Origin: a virus
IMG/VR virus record: IMGVR_UViG_3300047490_000081
Span: 1 to 35,087 of that record
Reading direction: 5' to 3' (one strand)
DNA length: 35,087 nt
The notes under the pieces are model-generated. The model saw nothing but the letters and a program-made list of their open reading frames with translations. It searched no databases and was not told the DNA's origin. Of this stretch, positions 1 to 6,891 are shown in pieces. The position numbers were made by a program, and so were the translations under genes. Position 1 is the first letter of the stretch; each line of letters starts with the position of its first letter.

Positions 1-143
1 GGAATACGCGGGCTTCACCGTTGTTAGCGTAGCCACCGAGCCAGACATGGGAGTATTTGTCCGGGTCGCGGCTGCGGTCATACTCCATTTCCTGCCGGAG
101 TACGTCAGGAAACCACGGATTCTGATCGTAGTTGACCGAAACA
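1..143. repeat. Left copy of the terminal overlap (circular genome join)
   Basis: These 143 bases recur at 34945-35087. Bases 18-143 are identical; positions 11, 14 and 17 differ (G/A, T/C, A/G between left and right copies). All three are third-codon changes in the terminase reading frame and leave the protein unchanged. The terminase frame continues across the join, so the unique genome is about 34,944 bp. A length near an assembler k-mer fits an assembly overlap of a circularly permuted molecule better than a biological terminal repeat, but sequence alone cannot decide. Confidence 0.93.
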
Positions 144-673
144 ACCACGGAATCCGGCGGCGGCTTATCACCCCGTAACAGAGCGTCTACCGGGTCTGTT
201 TCTTCGTTCGGATTCCATGTAAACCAAAGTTCGGAACCGGGCTTTCGGATCGTTGGCCGGAGCAAATCCAGGCTGCGCTGGCTCAGGCTTTGCGCCTCTT
301 CCACCCAGGCGCGGTCATAGCCTTCAAGTGATTTGATCGAATCGGCAGTGTGATTCTGCATCCCCTGAAAGATCACTAGCCCATCGCCGCGCTTTGCCTT
401 GATGACGGCTTCCTGAACCTCGAAGTAATCCCCCGCGTTCATTGCCTCGATCTTCAGCTCTAGCAGCCGCTTGACCGACTGCGCTAGGCTTTTTTGGACC
501 TCGCGCACGCAAACGCTGCGGGTAGCCGGATCGAGCAAATGAGCCTCGATCAATGCCTCGGCGAAGAAGTGGCTTTTCCCGCTACCCCGCCCGCCATGCG
601 CCCCTTTGTAACGCGCGGGCTGTAGCAGCGGCGCGGCCCATTCAGGCGTCGGTAGATTGAGCGTTCTTGGCAT
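1..673 (-). CDS. terL: Terminase large subunit, N-terminal part (continues at the right end)
   Basis: ATPase half of the packaging motor that translocates DNA into the prohead. Translation from an ATG at 673 gives a start like MPRTLNLPTPEW. A Walker A motif GGRGSGKS sits at residues 27-34, a Walker B-like WVEEA at 123-127, and a coupling motif WFTWNPN at 150-156. The gene leaves the left edge and resumes in the terminal overlap; joined at base 34944 it gives 409 residues, normal for the PBSX/P22-type family. It overlaps the small terminase by 32 bases. The short ORF starting inside at 512 is a shadow in another frame. The ATG at 673 is chosen because it gives the leader expected before the ATPase core and no later start precedes Walker A. 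Confidence 0.95.
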   Translation of the reverse strand, partial: MPRTLNLPTPEWAAPLLQPARYKGAHGGRGSGKSHFFAEALIEAHLLDPATRSVCVREVQKSLAQSVKRLLELKIEAMNAGDYFEVQEAVIKAKRGDGLVIFQGMQNHTADSIKSLEGYDRAWVEEAQSLSQRSLDLLRPTIRKPGSELWFTWNPNEETDPVDALLRGDKPPPDSVVVSVNYDQNPWFPDVLRQEMEYDRSRDPDKYSHVWLGGYANNGEARVF

Positions 674-932
674 TGAGAATAACCCGCTCGATCTTTTGGA
701 TTGCAAGCGGGTTTTCAGGATCGCCAGCCACGGTTACAGATTGCGCGGACTTCCCGTCAAGTCGGTCTGCAAGCTCTTTTACAGCCCATGCCTCGCCTTG
801 GGCGGCAAGATCAAGCAATTTTTCTGCGGCATCCCTAAGGCGCTTCCCATCATCCTGAGCAATGGCCCGCTGGAGCGCGCCATAAAACGCGCGAGACTTC
901 GCGGCATTCTGATTTCCTACTGGAGCGCCCAT
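642..932 (-). CDS. terS: Terminase small subunit
   Basis: A 96-residue protein beginning GAPVGNQNAAK, a start typical of phage small terminases related to DUF5681 proteins. It is charged and helical, with conserved-looking segments AIAQDDGKRLRDAAEKLL and ELADRLDGK. The family recognises the packaging site and recruits the large subunit. It sits directly upstream of, and overlapping, terL on the same strand, the standard arrangement. No separate helix-turn-helix is obvious by eye. The packaging (pac) site, if P22-like, could lie within this gene; I cannot locate it. Confidence 0.88.
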   Translation of the reverse strand: MGAPVGNQNAAKSRAFYGALQRAIAQDDGKRLRDAAEKLLDLAAQGEAWAVKELADRLDGKSAQSVTVAGDPENPLAIQKIERVILNAKNAQSTDA

Positions 933-971
933 TGATTTAACCTATATCGTTTTGATTCCCAATAGTTTATG

Positions 972-1325
972 CTAAATGAAAATCTCTACTCGAACCGCCC
1001 ATTCCGTATGGGGCCGCTGATCGTAAGCCCACGTGATCCGTTTGTCGGCATCGTCAATCCCAAGCCATTCGGCAACGGCATCCCTTGGGGCTTTCAGGCA
1101 TCCACGCAAATTGTCATCGTCCAGGGTTTTCCCGCGCGGCCCTGAGAGCCTTGTCATTCGGATTACCGGGCAATCTTTGACCAGTTCGGCGCGTTGACTC
1201 GGCGTGAGTTTTTGCGTTTGCAGCATCCAGTTTGTTGCTTGCCTTTCAGCCCGTACCCGCTTTGCACGAACCGCCCAATGCTCTCGGGTATTCGGGGCGC
1301 TTACTGTCCTGAGCGGGATGTCCAC
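972..1325 (-). CDS. RusA-like Holliday junction endonuclease
   Basis: The hallmark is the central segment LDDDNLRGCLKAPRDAVAE followed by WLGIDDADK (about residues 69-95), matching the RusA family pattern of Asp-rich metal-binding residues, a conserved lysine and a terminal acidic loop. RusA enzymes resolve branched DNA and in phages help debranch DNA before packaging, consistent with its place just before the terminase genes. A longer frame (to 1526, 184 residues) is open, but the zinc-protein gene at 1301-1489 occupies that stretch. I therefore prefer the GTG at 1325, giving 117 residues, the usual size for the family. No strong ribosome binding site is visible; translation is probably coupled to the upstream gene. 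Confidence 0.85.
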   Translation of the reverse strand: MDIPLRTVSAPNTREHWAVRAKRVRAERQATNWMLQTQKLTPSQRAELVKDCPVIRMTRLSGPRGKTLDDDNLRGCLKAPRDAVAEWLGIDDADKRITWAYDQRPHTEWAVRVEIFI

Positions 1326-1489
1326 AGCAATCGCAGGTTTTCCAATCGTTCTGCCGGAATACTGCGGCGCAAGTGTTCGCCTATCGCTTTCCGTGCATTC
1401 TGGGGCGCTTTCGCCAACAGCCGCAGGCAACATTCGTCGCAGCTCAGCAGGTACAAGCCGGATGGCTTCGCGCAGGCTTCGCATGTCAC
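1301..1489 (-). CDS. Small cysteine-rich (zinc-ribbon-like) protein
   Basis: A 62-residue protein starting at a GTG that overlaps the upstream stop (GTGA). Cysteines occur as C-E-A-C at residues 3-6 and C-D-E-C-C at 17-21, a probable four-cysteine zinc site, followed by a basic helical tail. Small proteins of this kind are common beside replication and resolvase genes in proteobacterial phages, without assigned function. The coupled start and end (overlapping both neighbours) and the cysteine pattern are what persuade me it is real rather than part of a longer RusA reading frame. Confidence 0.68.
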   Translation of the reverse strand: MTCEACAKPSGLYLLSCDECCLRLLAKAPQNARKAIGEHLRRSIPAERLENLRLLWTSRSGQ

Positions 1490-2061
1490 ACCTCCACCGC
1501 TTCGGCCTGGATCGCTTCCCGCTCAAGCCTCGCCTCGCGCTGGTCTTCGGTTTCGACCTCCGGGCTGATCGTCAGGTTTTCACGCAAGGCAACCCGCCAG
1601 TTCTCGCGGGCAACAGACGGCAGGTTTTCGCCTACGGCCTCCCGGTCACGAAGCTCATATGCCCATGCCTTCGGGTGCGGCTTCGGTCTTTGCTTCAGCT
1701 CGACAAGCGAGCGCTTGAATGCGGCATAGGCCGGAGTCATGCGCCCCGCCTCGGGTTGCCAGTGCCCCGGCTTTTGCAGCGCTTGTGCGGCAGCACGTTC
1801 GGCCGCTTGCTCTGCGGCGGTTGCGCGTTCCCGGCGTCCGCTGGCGGCATCCCTTGCGAGTTTCAGCACCTCGGCAGGAAGCGGCATCTTCGCGTGCGAC
1901 TTCGGCCAGTCGGTCAGCACGGCTACAACGTCGATCCGCTCGCATTCGGCCAGCGCATCGCCCCAAACGAGCAAGCCTGCGGCGGATGGAGCCTTGCCAC
2001 CTAGCGCATCGGCAAGCTGCGCCAGCCGTTGCGAAAGCTCGGGAAGCTCATGCTTTTGCAT
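1486..2061 (-). CDS. Helical phage protein of unknown function (early leftward unit)
   Basis: A 191-residue, alanine/glutamate/arginine-rich, mostly helical protein (for example ATAAEQAAERAAAQALQ around 80-97), starting with ATG at 2061. It overlaps the DUF1376 gene by 14 bases upstream and the zinc-protein gene by 4 bases downstream. The N-terminal 75 residues (segments LAQLADALGGKAPS and LLVWGDALAECE) look globular; the C-terminus is acidic and charged. The position between a DUF1376 protein and the resolvase suggests a replication-accessory role, for instance a helicase-loader-like partner, but I recognise no motif that proves it. Confidence 0.72.
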   Translation of the reverse strand: MQKHELPELSQRLAQLADALGGKAPSAAGLLVWGDALAECERIDVVAVLTDWPKSHAKMPLPAEVLKLARDAASGRRERATAAEQAAERAAAQALQKPGHWQPEAGRMTPAYAAFKRSLVELKQRPKPHPKAWAYELRDREAVGENLPSVARENWRVALRENLTISPEVETEDQREARLEREAIQAEAVEV

Positions 2062-2806
2062 CGCGTTCCTCCATCATCCGAAGGGCTTTTTGAGCCTCGG
2101 CGGCGGGGTCATAAGCCGACTGCGGCCTGCTCTCAGGTTCGGCTATCCAGCGGTCTAAAACCGCGTACACATACGCGGGCGGGATGCGCGCTCCAGGGCC
2201 TTTAACCCGCCTCGCTTCCTCCGCAGCGGCAGCGGCTAGAGCGGGCGTAATTCCGCCCTTGGCCAAAGCGAGTAATCGCGGCTCCATGGGGTTCGATTGT
2301 ATCCCCTTTTCCCGTAGCGCGCGCGAAATTTCACCGGCTGCGCCTATGCGCGCTTTTTCTTGGTCTTGGTCTTGGTCTTGGTCTTGGTCTTGGTAGCATT
2401 GCCTTCGCACTGCGTTCGCTATGCGTTCGTTATGCGTTCGCATTGCGTTCGCATCGGTTTCGCATTGCGTCTGCTTTGCGGTTTGCAATGCGGCCCATCG
2501 TCCTGCAGCACTGCGCGAAGCCTTCGCGCGCTTGTCGTTATGCACTGCGATTTCTGCATCGCAGCGCGCGTGTCGCCAGCCTTCATCGGTCAGATTGAAG
2601 AATTCGGACAGAACGCTTTCAACTGCGGCGCGCTCCTCTTTCGTTTGCGCCCTGACCAGTCGGCAAGCCTGTTTCATGTCTGCCGGGATCGGGCTTTCTC
2701 GCGTGTAGTAAATATCCAACAGTCTCCTATACGCGGAGTCCTCGATCATTGAAAGGTGCGCTGTGGCGCTTGTGTAATCGCCTATGTGGAATGGGTAGAA
2801 GTTCAC
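2048..2806 (-). CDS. DUF1376 (YdaU-like) protein with a (Asp-Gln) repeat
   Basis: The N-terminal 90 residues (MNFYPFHIGDYTSATAHLS, then SAYRRLLDIYYTRESPIP) are the DUF1376 signature, a winged-helix-like domain in phage proteins encoded beside replication functions. The middle is basic and alanine-rich, then comes Q-D repeated about five times at residues 138-149, encoded by six perfect 6-bp units at 2359-2394. The C-terminus (about 155-252) is helical and resembles the DNA-binding or loader tail of such proteins. It starts at a GTG overlapping the upstream stop. The exact biochemical role is unknown; a replication-initiation accessory is the common guess. Confidence 0.88.
   Translation of the reverse strand: MNFYPFHIGDYTSATAHLSMIEDSAYRRLLDIYYTRESPIPADMKQACRLVRAQTKEERAAVESVLSEFFNLTDEGWRHARCDAEIAVHNDKRAKASRSAAGRWAALQTAKQTQCETDANAMRTHNERIANAVRRQCYQDQDQDQDQDQEKARIGAAGEISRALREKGIQSNPMEPRLLALAKGGITPALAAAAAEEARRVKGPGARIPPAYVYAVLDRWIAEPESRPQSAYDPAAEAQKALRMMEERDAKA
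2359..2394. repeat. Six perfect tandem copies of a 6-bp unit (cttggt)
   Basis: Six uninterrupted copies encode the Asp-Gln run of the DUF1376 protein on the minus strand. Because the unit is a multiple of three, copy-number change alters linker length without shifting the frame. It sits between the DUF1376 domain and the helical C-terminal domain. Confidence 0.95.
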
Positions 2807-5100
2807 GCGGCGGCCTCGTCAAAAAGGCTCGCTGTATGCGCTTTTGCAGAAGACAAATACCGAATTGCTTGTTTGTAATAACTCTCCTTCAATTCTGCCC
2901 CGACAAACCTGCGGCCCATCTTTAGGCTGACGTAACCCTCGCTTCCAATGCCTGTAAATGGCGAAAAAACCAAGTCGCCTGGGTTGCTCCAAAGCTCTAC
3001 ACAGCGCTCAATCACGTCGAGTTGAAGCGGGCAAATGTGCCGCTCCTCATCCTTCTCCTTTGCCAGCTTGTAATTCAGCACGTCCGTCTGGTCGATATCA
3101 AACCAGACTGGCGAGGCATAACGCTGCCATACGGAGATCGAGTAAAGCCGCTGACGCTCGTCTTCACTACGAGCGCGCCCCCAGTCTTTTGAATTCGGCG
3201 CGTTGTAGCTCGATCCAATGTAATCGCAAAAACGCTCTTTCCCGCGAGTTACTGGCTCCCATTTTTCTTCATCGGCCCACTTGCGCATGACGATAATGTA
3301 ATCGGCCATGCCCTGCCTGCTGGCGGCGCTGTCTTTGCAGAGTTGCTTGTAAAGCAGTCCGTGATTTTTCGTGCGCTGCATCTCGATTACCGGATCTTTC
3401 CAGATCGTCACTCGGCTATGGTATTGCCACCCCCTTGATTCGTACATCTTGATGATCTCGCCGGGAAAATCACGAAGACCCGCAGCGCCATCGCGCCCCT
3501 TATACATGGGCAGGTCTTTGCAATGAATCGCAGTCAAACGTCCTGGCTTTGTGATCCGATAAAGCTCCTCGGCAAGAAATGCGTAATGCTTCATAAACTC
3601 GCCATCGTCCGTGCTGTTTCCCATGTCATAGTCTGAATCGCTATAGATGTACAAATTCGAGAATGGCGGGCTATAGACGCTGAAACCGATTGAGTCTGCC
3701 TCGATTTTCCGAGCGACATGCACGCAGTCGCCGTGGTGAATGGTCCATCCGTCACCGCTTTGTGATCCAAAGTAGGGAGTCTCATTCATTTTGCTTTCCT
3801 GTTTGTAAAAGTTTGAGATTGCGCGAACCATCTCCGCCTTCATGACGTTGTGTTTCTTTTCCTTGTCTTGAATGATCGACAAGATTGAGCGCTCAGAATC
3901 AGCGGCCATGACGTAGCAGTTCACCTCGCGCTTCTGGCCGAATCGGTAGCAGCGACGGATTGCCTGGTAATAGTCTTCGTAGCTGTATGAAAGGCCAACA
4001 AATGCCATATTCCGGCAGTGTTGAAGATTCAGCCCCATGCCAGCGATTGACGGCTTAGTGATAAGCACGCGAATAGAGCCGTCGACAAATCCGTCTAGGC
4101 TCTTTTCTTTCTTGTCAATCGAGTCTGAGCCGCGCAAATCCACCGCGTCAGGAATCAAACCTTTAAGCGCGTCGGCTTCGTAATTCGTATTGCACCAAAC
4201 TAGCCACGATTCATCGCTGGCGTTTACCAGCTTTGCCACCTCTGCGGCGCGGCGCTCAATCGTCAGTCTGCCCTCTTTATGAATGCTCGTTGCGTTGATT
4301 GTTACGGTTCGGAAAAGCTCCCCCTCTGCAGCGGGCAGGCCATCAGTAGACACTTCGACGAATATCTGATTTAGTGCAGGCAATACGTAATCGCTTCCGT
4401 CATATCCCAAATCTGCAGGATTAGACAGACACACGCTCCAGGTCGCACACCATTCCCAAAACTTCGTGGCGGCGTGCGGGCGAAGGACATACGCTCCGGC
4501 TTCCATCGTGTCATTCTGGAAAAACCGCATAATCATCTCGTTAGACGGCATGATGCCTAGGAATTCGGCATGATTCCCAAGCTCAAGATAATCATTTGGG
4601 CTAGGCGTTGCCGTGCATGCAAGTCGATACGGGACGCCGGAGCATGACTCAATCAGCGCGCGCTTGGTTTTCCCCATGTAAGACTTTAGGATGCTTGACT
4701 CATCCAATACCACGCCGCTAAACGAGGACACGTCAAACCGATCAATCATCTCGTAGTTTGTGATGATGATGTTTCCAGTCGCCTCGGATTGATCGCGGCA
4801 ATATTGCACTTCAATTCCAAACTTTGCCGCCTCTTTCACGGTTTGATGGGCTACACACAACGGCGCAACGATCAACACTCGTCCATTGGTATGACGGCGG
4901 ATTTCATCCGCCCATGCCGTTTGCATTGCAGTCTTTCCGAGGCCGGTGTCGGCAAAGATTGCCGCTCGACCTCGGCGCAGTGCCCATTGCACAATATCCC
5001 GCTGATGATGAAAAAGCCCAGCAGGCAACGTGATATCGCCAGTAATGCCGCTTGTGCGAATTGCGGCCCGCTTGCTAGATACAAACTCGTCGTAGTTCAC
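2803..5100 (-). CDS. SNF2-type helicase fused to a DNA methyltransferase
   Basis: A 765-residue two-domain protein. The N-terminal helicase (about 20-430) has Walker A ADTGLGKT at 50-57, a DExx box LDESS at 132-136, TATP at 163-166 and motif VI QAIRRCYRFGQKR at 379-391. The C-terminal part (about 440-755) is a beta-class amino-methyltransferase: catalytic YSPPF at 476-480 precedes the AdoMet-binding FSPFTGIGSEGY at 712-723. Such fusions occur in phages and are thought to modify phage DNA, a possible defence against restriction; phage P1 DarB combines related activities. The GTG at 5100 is chosen for its GGAGG five bases upstream and GTGA overlap with the preceding gene; the open frame extends to a TTG at 5112. 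An internal ATG at 3789 has its own ribosome binding site. Target site and N4-cytosine versus N6-adenine specificity cannot be read here. Confidence 0.92.
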   Translation of the reverse strand: MNYDEFVSSKRAAIRTSGITGDITLPAGLFHHQRDIVQWALRRGRAAIFADTGLGKTAMQTAWADEIRRHTNGRVLIVAPLCVAHQTVKEAAKFGIEVQYCRDQSEATGNIIITNYEMIDRFDVSSFSGVVLDESSILKSYMGKTKRALIESCSGVPYRLACTATPSPNDYLELGNHAEFLGIMPSNEMIMRFFQNDTMEAGAYVLRPHAATKFWEWCATWSVCLSNPADLGYDGSDYVLPALNQIFVEVSTDGLPAAEGELFRTVTINATSIHKEGRLTIERRAAEVAKLVNASDESWLVWCNTNYEADALKGLIPDAVDLRGSDSIDKKEKSLDGFVDGSIRVLITKPSIAGMGLNLQHCRNMAFVGLSYSYEDYYQAIRRCYRFGQKREVNCYVMAADSERSILSIIQDKEKKHNVMKAEMVRAISNFYKQESKMNETPYFGSQSGDGWTIHHGDCVHVARKIEADSIGFSVYSPPFSNLYIYSDSDYDMGNSTDDGEFMKHYAFLAEELYRITKPGRLTAIHCKDLPMYKGRDGAAGLRDFPGEIIKMYESRGWQYHSRVTIWKDPVIEMQRTKNHGLLYKQLCKDSAASRQGMADYIIVMRKWADEEKWEPVTRGKERFCDYIGSSYNAPNSKDWGRARSEDERQRLYSISVWQRYASPVWFDIDQTDVLNYKLAKEKDEERHICPLQLDVIERCVELWSNPGDLVFSPFTGIGSEGYVSLKMGRRFVGAELKESYYKQAIRYLSSAKAHTASLFDEAAA
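3787..3800 (-). promoter_or_regulatory. Internal ribosome binding site and start in the helicase-methyltransferase gene
   Basis: On the minus strand AGGAAAG (3800-3794) stands four bases before an in-frame ATG (3789-3787). Starting there would yield a 328-residue stand-alone methyltransferase (2803-3789), beginning exactly at the inter-domain boundary. Seen: spacing and frame. Inferred: use in vivo. Confidence 0.45.
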
Positions 5101-5375
5101 ACAATCCTCCAAATCCGCTCAGACCTGCCGCTGCGGGTCTTTCGTCTTTCCTCTGTCGGTTCCGCGAGGCCCGCATCTTGCAGTTCCGGCAGTCGCTTGC
5201 GGACGGCGTAAGCCTCCATGCCGATCAGGTCTCCGATTTCTTCCGGCCCTGCCTCACGTATTGCGTGCAGGCAATTCAAGACTGCGGCAGCTTGATACGT
5301 TGCCGCGCGCTGCATCGAAGCCCCAGCGTCGTGGCTTGTTTCGGGATCGAGTTTTCTGCTTTTTGCAATGTCCAT
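5097..5375 (-). CDS. Winged-helix DNA-binding protein
   Basis: A 92-residue protein. After an N-terminal segment with DPETSHDAG, a start seen in many phage winged-helix proteins, the segment from about 40 to 92 reads as a winged helix: EEIGDLIGMEAYAVRKRLPELQ is a helix-turn-helix with recognition helix, and AGLAEPTEERRKTRSG is the wing. Probably a DNA-binding regulator or a replication accessory. It overlaps the following helicase gene by four bases and the preceding winged-helix gene by 100 bases, an unusually long overlap, so one of the two starts may be misplaced. Confidence 0.78.
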   Translation of the reverse strand: MDIAKSRKLDPETSHDAGASMQRAATYQAAAVLNCLHAIREAGPEEIGDLIGMEAYAVRKRLPELQDAGLAEPTEERRKTRSGRSERIWRIV

Positions 5376-5677
5376 TGGCTTGCCTCGTAGACTTTCACTC
5401 GGTTTATCTTTGTGCAGCGCGCGAGCTTCTCATCTAGCAACGAGTTCAGCGCATCCCGCACAGGCATCTTGCTGCGGTTTAACAGCAAGCAAATCTCGCC
5501 AGCACTCAGCCAGCGATTCTGTTGAATCAAAACGGCTAGAACGTCCTCTTTTATTGTTGACGTTTTCTGTACCGGCGCGTCCTCAAAATCGACCATCTTC
5601 TGTCGGTAAGACGTTTTGAGTTCGGCCATCTTTAGGCCGCTGGTTGTGTTACGTATCGCCTTCGGCGGGGGCCACAT
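5276..5677 (-). CDS. Winged-helix protein, first gene of the leftward unit
   Basis: The frame is open to 5764, but the ATG at 5677 has GGAG seven bases upstream on the minus strand, giving 133 residues starting MWPPPKAIRN. Residues about 42-100 resemble a winged helix: a helix (IKEDVLAVLIQQ), then WLSAGEICLLLNRSKMPVR as helix-turn-helix, and LLDEKLARCTKINRVKVYEA as strand-wing. As the first gene after the divergent control region, an autoregulatory or switch role is attractive, but nothing in the sequence proves it. The C-terminal about 30 residues overlap the next gene and look less conserved-like. Confidence 0.68.
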   Translation of the reverse strand: MWPPPKAIRNTTSGLKMAELKTSYRQKMVDFEDAPVQKTSTIKEDVLAVLIQQNRWLSAGEICLLLNRSKMPVRDALNSLLDEKLARCTKINRVKVYEASQWTLQKAENSIPKQATTLGLRCSARQRIKLPQS

Positions 5678-5707
5678 TTGCTCTCCGTTTGTGTTTGGGA
5701 ATTGAAT

Positions 5708-5825
5708 CGTTGCACGGTCAAGCGTGCGGGGGCAAGACAAAAATTTGCCGTTGCAAATTCGCAACGCGCAGAAAATTCATGTTGACGCTGCGTTATGCGT
5801 GCCACATGATGCGTCTATCGCAACG
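5708..5825. promoter_or_regulatory. Repeated CGTTGC/GCAACG half-sites in the divergent control region
   Basis: The 164-base region between the two divergent units contains CGTTGC at 5708-5713 and 5749-5754 and its complement GCAACG at 5761-5766 and 5820-5825. The two middle copies form a perfect palindrome with a six-base spacer (5749-5766). The outer copies lie near the leftward start and at the predicted rightward transcription start. The arrangement looks like operators for a dimeric regulator, possibly one of the winged-helix proteins encoded alongside. Confidence 0.45.
5782..5810 (+). promoter_or_regulatory. Candidate sigma-70 promoter for the rightward early unit
   Basis: TTGACG at 5782-5787, a 17-base spacer, and CATGAT at 5805-5810 (four of six consensus bases). 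It lies 32 bases before the first rightward start at 5842, and a GCAACG half-site overlaps the expected start of transcription. A leftward partner is less clear: TTGACC reads on the minus strand at 5721-5716, but no good -10 element follows. Confidence 0.55.
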
Positions 5826-5841
5826 CACTACGGAGAAACGA

Positions 5842-6180
5842 ATGAATCGCATGCCCTGCTCTGCCACCGCCGCCGAAATTGCCTACGATGGCGGCGGCGA
5901 TGACCCCCGCACCGAGGCTGACATCGCAGCCGAAGCCAGCAGCTACATTACCGCTGCAGCGTTCAATGCCCGGCTGGAATTTGACCGCCCAGCCCTTGAC
6001 CTGCTGACCGAAACCGTTAACGAAGTTTTCGGCTTGCGCATCAAAGACATCGTTGCCGAGTGCGCAGCGCAAATCCACTACGGCCGCGCTGATAGCGATG
6101 AGGCTGCACGTCGAATCGCGGCGATTGCGGTCGAAATGGTCGAAGACGCGGCCCGCGGTATGGCCGTCAACGGTTTCTAA
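5842..6180 (+). CDS. Unknown early protein, first gene of the rightward unit
   Basis: 112 residues, starting at the ATG at 5842 that has GGAG (5832-5835) six bases upstream; the frame extends further up to 5644, but that stretch is the control region. Acidic and alanine-rich with a predicted all-helical body, for example LDLLTETVNEVFGLRIKDI and AARRIAAIAVEMVEDAARG. No motif recognised. Its place directly behind the early promoter suggests it is made first after infection; a host-takeover or regulatory role is speculation. Confidence 0.65.
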   Translation: MNRMPCSATAAEIAYDGGGDDPRTEADIAAEASSYITAAAFNARLEFDRPALDLLTETVNEVFGLRIKDIVAECAAQIHYGRADSDEAARRIAAIAVEMVEDAARGMAVNGF

Positions 6181-6181
6181 C

Positions 6182-6523
6182 ATGAGCCTGCCACCGGCTT
6201 TTGTTGCGCTATCCGCCGCCGCATCGGCATATATCGAATCTCGGAAGATGCAAGACGCAGCGGAACACTTGCACCGCATTCGCATGCTTGCCCGCGCACC
6301 TGACTCCGTGATCCGCGAAGCGGCGGCAGAGTGGTCGCGGGCATCTGTTGAAGCAACGAACAATTACCACGAACTCGCCAGGTGTGCCGAGATTGCTGTG
6401 GCGGCAATCAGGTCGGCAGAAATCCCCCAGCCCGAATCACCGCGCCTTCCGCTGGCGGTCGAAATGGCACAGTTCGCACGGCAAGCTGAAATGCTCCGTC
6501 AATTTGAAAGGGACTGTGAATGA
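6182..6523 (+). CDS. Unknown helical early protein
   Basis: 113 residues from the ATG at 6182, one base after the preceding stop, with no good ribosome binding site of its own, so translation is probably coupled. Helical and alanine-rich, with repeated arginine/glutamate residues (for example AEHLHRIRMLARAPDSVIRE). No domain recognised. Its last codon overlaps the next start (ATGA). Confidence 0.6.
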   Translation: MSLPPAFVALSAAASAYIESRKMQDAAEHLHRIRMLARAPDSVIREAAAEWSRASVEATNNYHELARCAEIAVAAIRSAEIPQPESPRLPLAVEMAQFARQAEMLRQFERDCE

Positions 6524-6636
6524 AACTCCGTTACTTGCGGCGGCGCGAAGTCGTTGAGGTCATCGGACTGACTGCGTTTTTTGTCCTCGGTTGCATTGGG
6601 GTCGGGGCAATGGTCATTGCTGACCTGATGAGGTAA
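6520..6636 (+). CDS. Small single-span membrane protein (38 aa)
   Basis: An ATG overlapping the preceding stop opens a 38-residue frame: a basic N-terminus (KLRYLRRRE) followed by one hydrophobic segment (IGLTAFFVLGCIGVGAMVIADLM). The positive-inside rule predicts N-in/C-out topology. Too short for most gene finders; the coupled start supports it. Function unknown; it is one of four or five micro-ORFs in a row. Confidence 0.55.
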   Translation: MKLRYLRRREVVEVIGLTAFFVLGCIGVGAMVIADLMR

Positions 6637-6640
6637 CCAG

Positions 6641-6682
6641 ATGAAGCATATTCGCAATCTTGTGATTTGGCCGAGCAAATGA
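6641..6682 (+). CDS. Very short coupled ORF (13 aa), possibly a leader peptide
   Basis: ATG with GAGG upstream (6629-6633 region), encoding MKHIRNLVIWPSK and ending in a stop that overlaps the next start (ATGA at 6679-6682). The membrane protein that follows has a poor ribosome binding site, so this may serve mainly to deliver ribosomes to it. Evidence is only spacing and overlap. Confidence 0.3.
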   Translation: MKHIRNLVIWPSK

Positions 6683-6891
6683 GGATCGTCTGGGCTTGTG
6701 TGGGTGCCGCAGTCGTTACGCCTGCCGTCTGGATTTGGGCAAGCCTCGTTTGTTCAAATGACGCTCGTTTCAAACGCGATGCCGACCGCAAAGCGCACAT
6801 CGAAGCGTGTGCAAAAAACAACGCTATTGCTGTTCAGGTGCTGAATTCCGGCACGGTTTCTTGTGTTTCCGGCCCTGGCAAGAAAAAATGA
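6679..6891 (+). CDS. Small exported or membrane-anchored protein (70 aa)
   Basis: Starts at the ATG at 6679 (a TTG at 6667 is also in frame). The N-terminus MRIVWACVGAAVVTPAVWIW is a hydrophobic signal-anchor, followed by a soluble part with three cysteines (about residues 26, 46 and 61) and a basic tail ending GKKK. The cysteines suggest a periplasmic disulfide-containing domain. Phage proteins of this look sometimes act in superinfection exclusion, but I have no specific match. Its stop overlaps the next start (ATGA). Confidence 0.6.
   Translation: MRIVWACVGAAVVTPAVWIWASLVCSNDARFKRDADRKAHIEACAKNNAIAVQVLNSGTVSCVSGPGKKK

Noticed and set aside
1-143. Biological direct terminal repeat, as in T7-like phages
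   Set aside because: The copies are not identical, the repeat lies inside terL, and headful-packaging P22-like genes predict circular permutation.
1204-2004. 266-residue plus-strand frame
   Set aside because: Antisense to the RusA-like, zinc and helical genes; composition is not protein-like.
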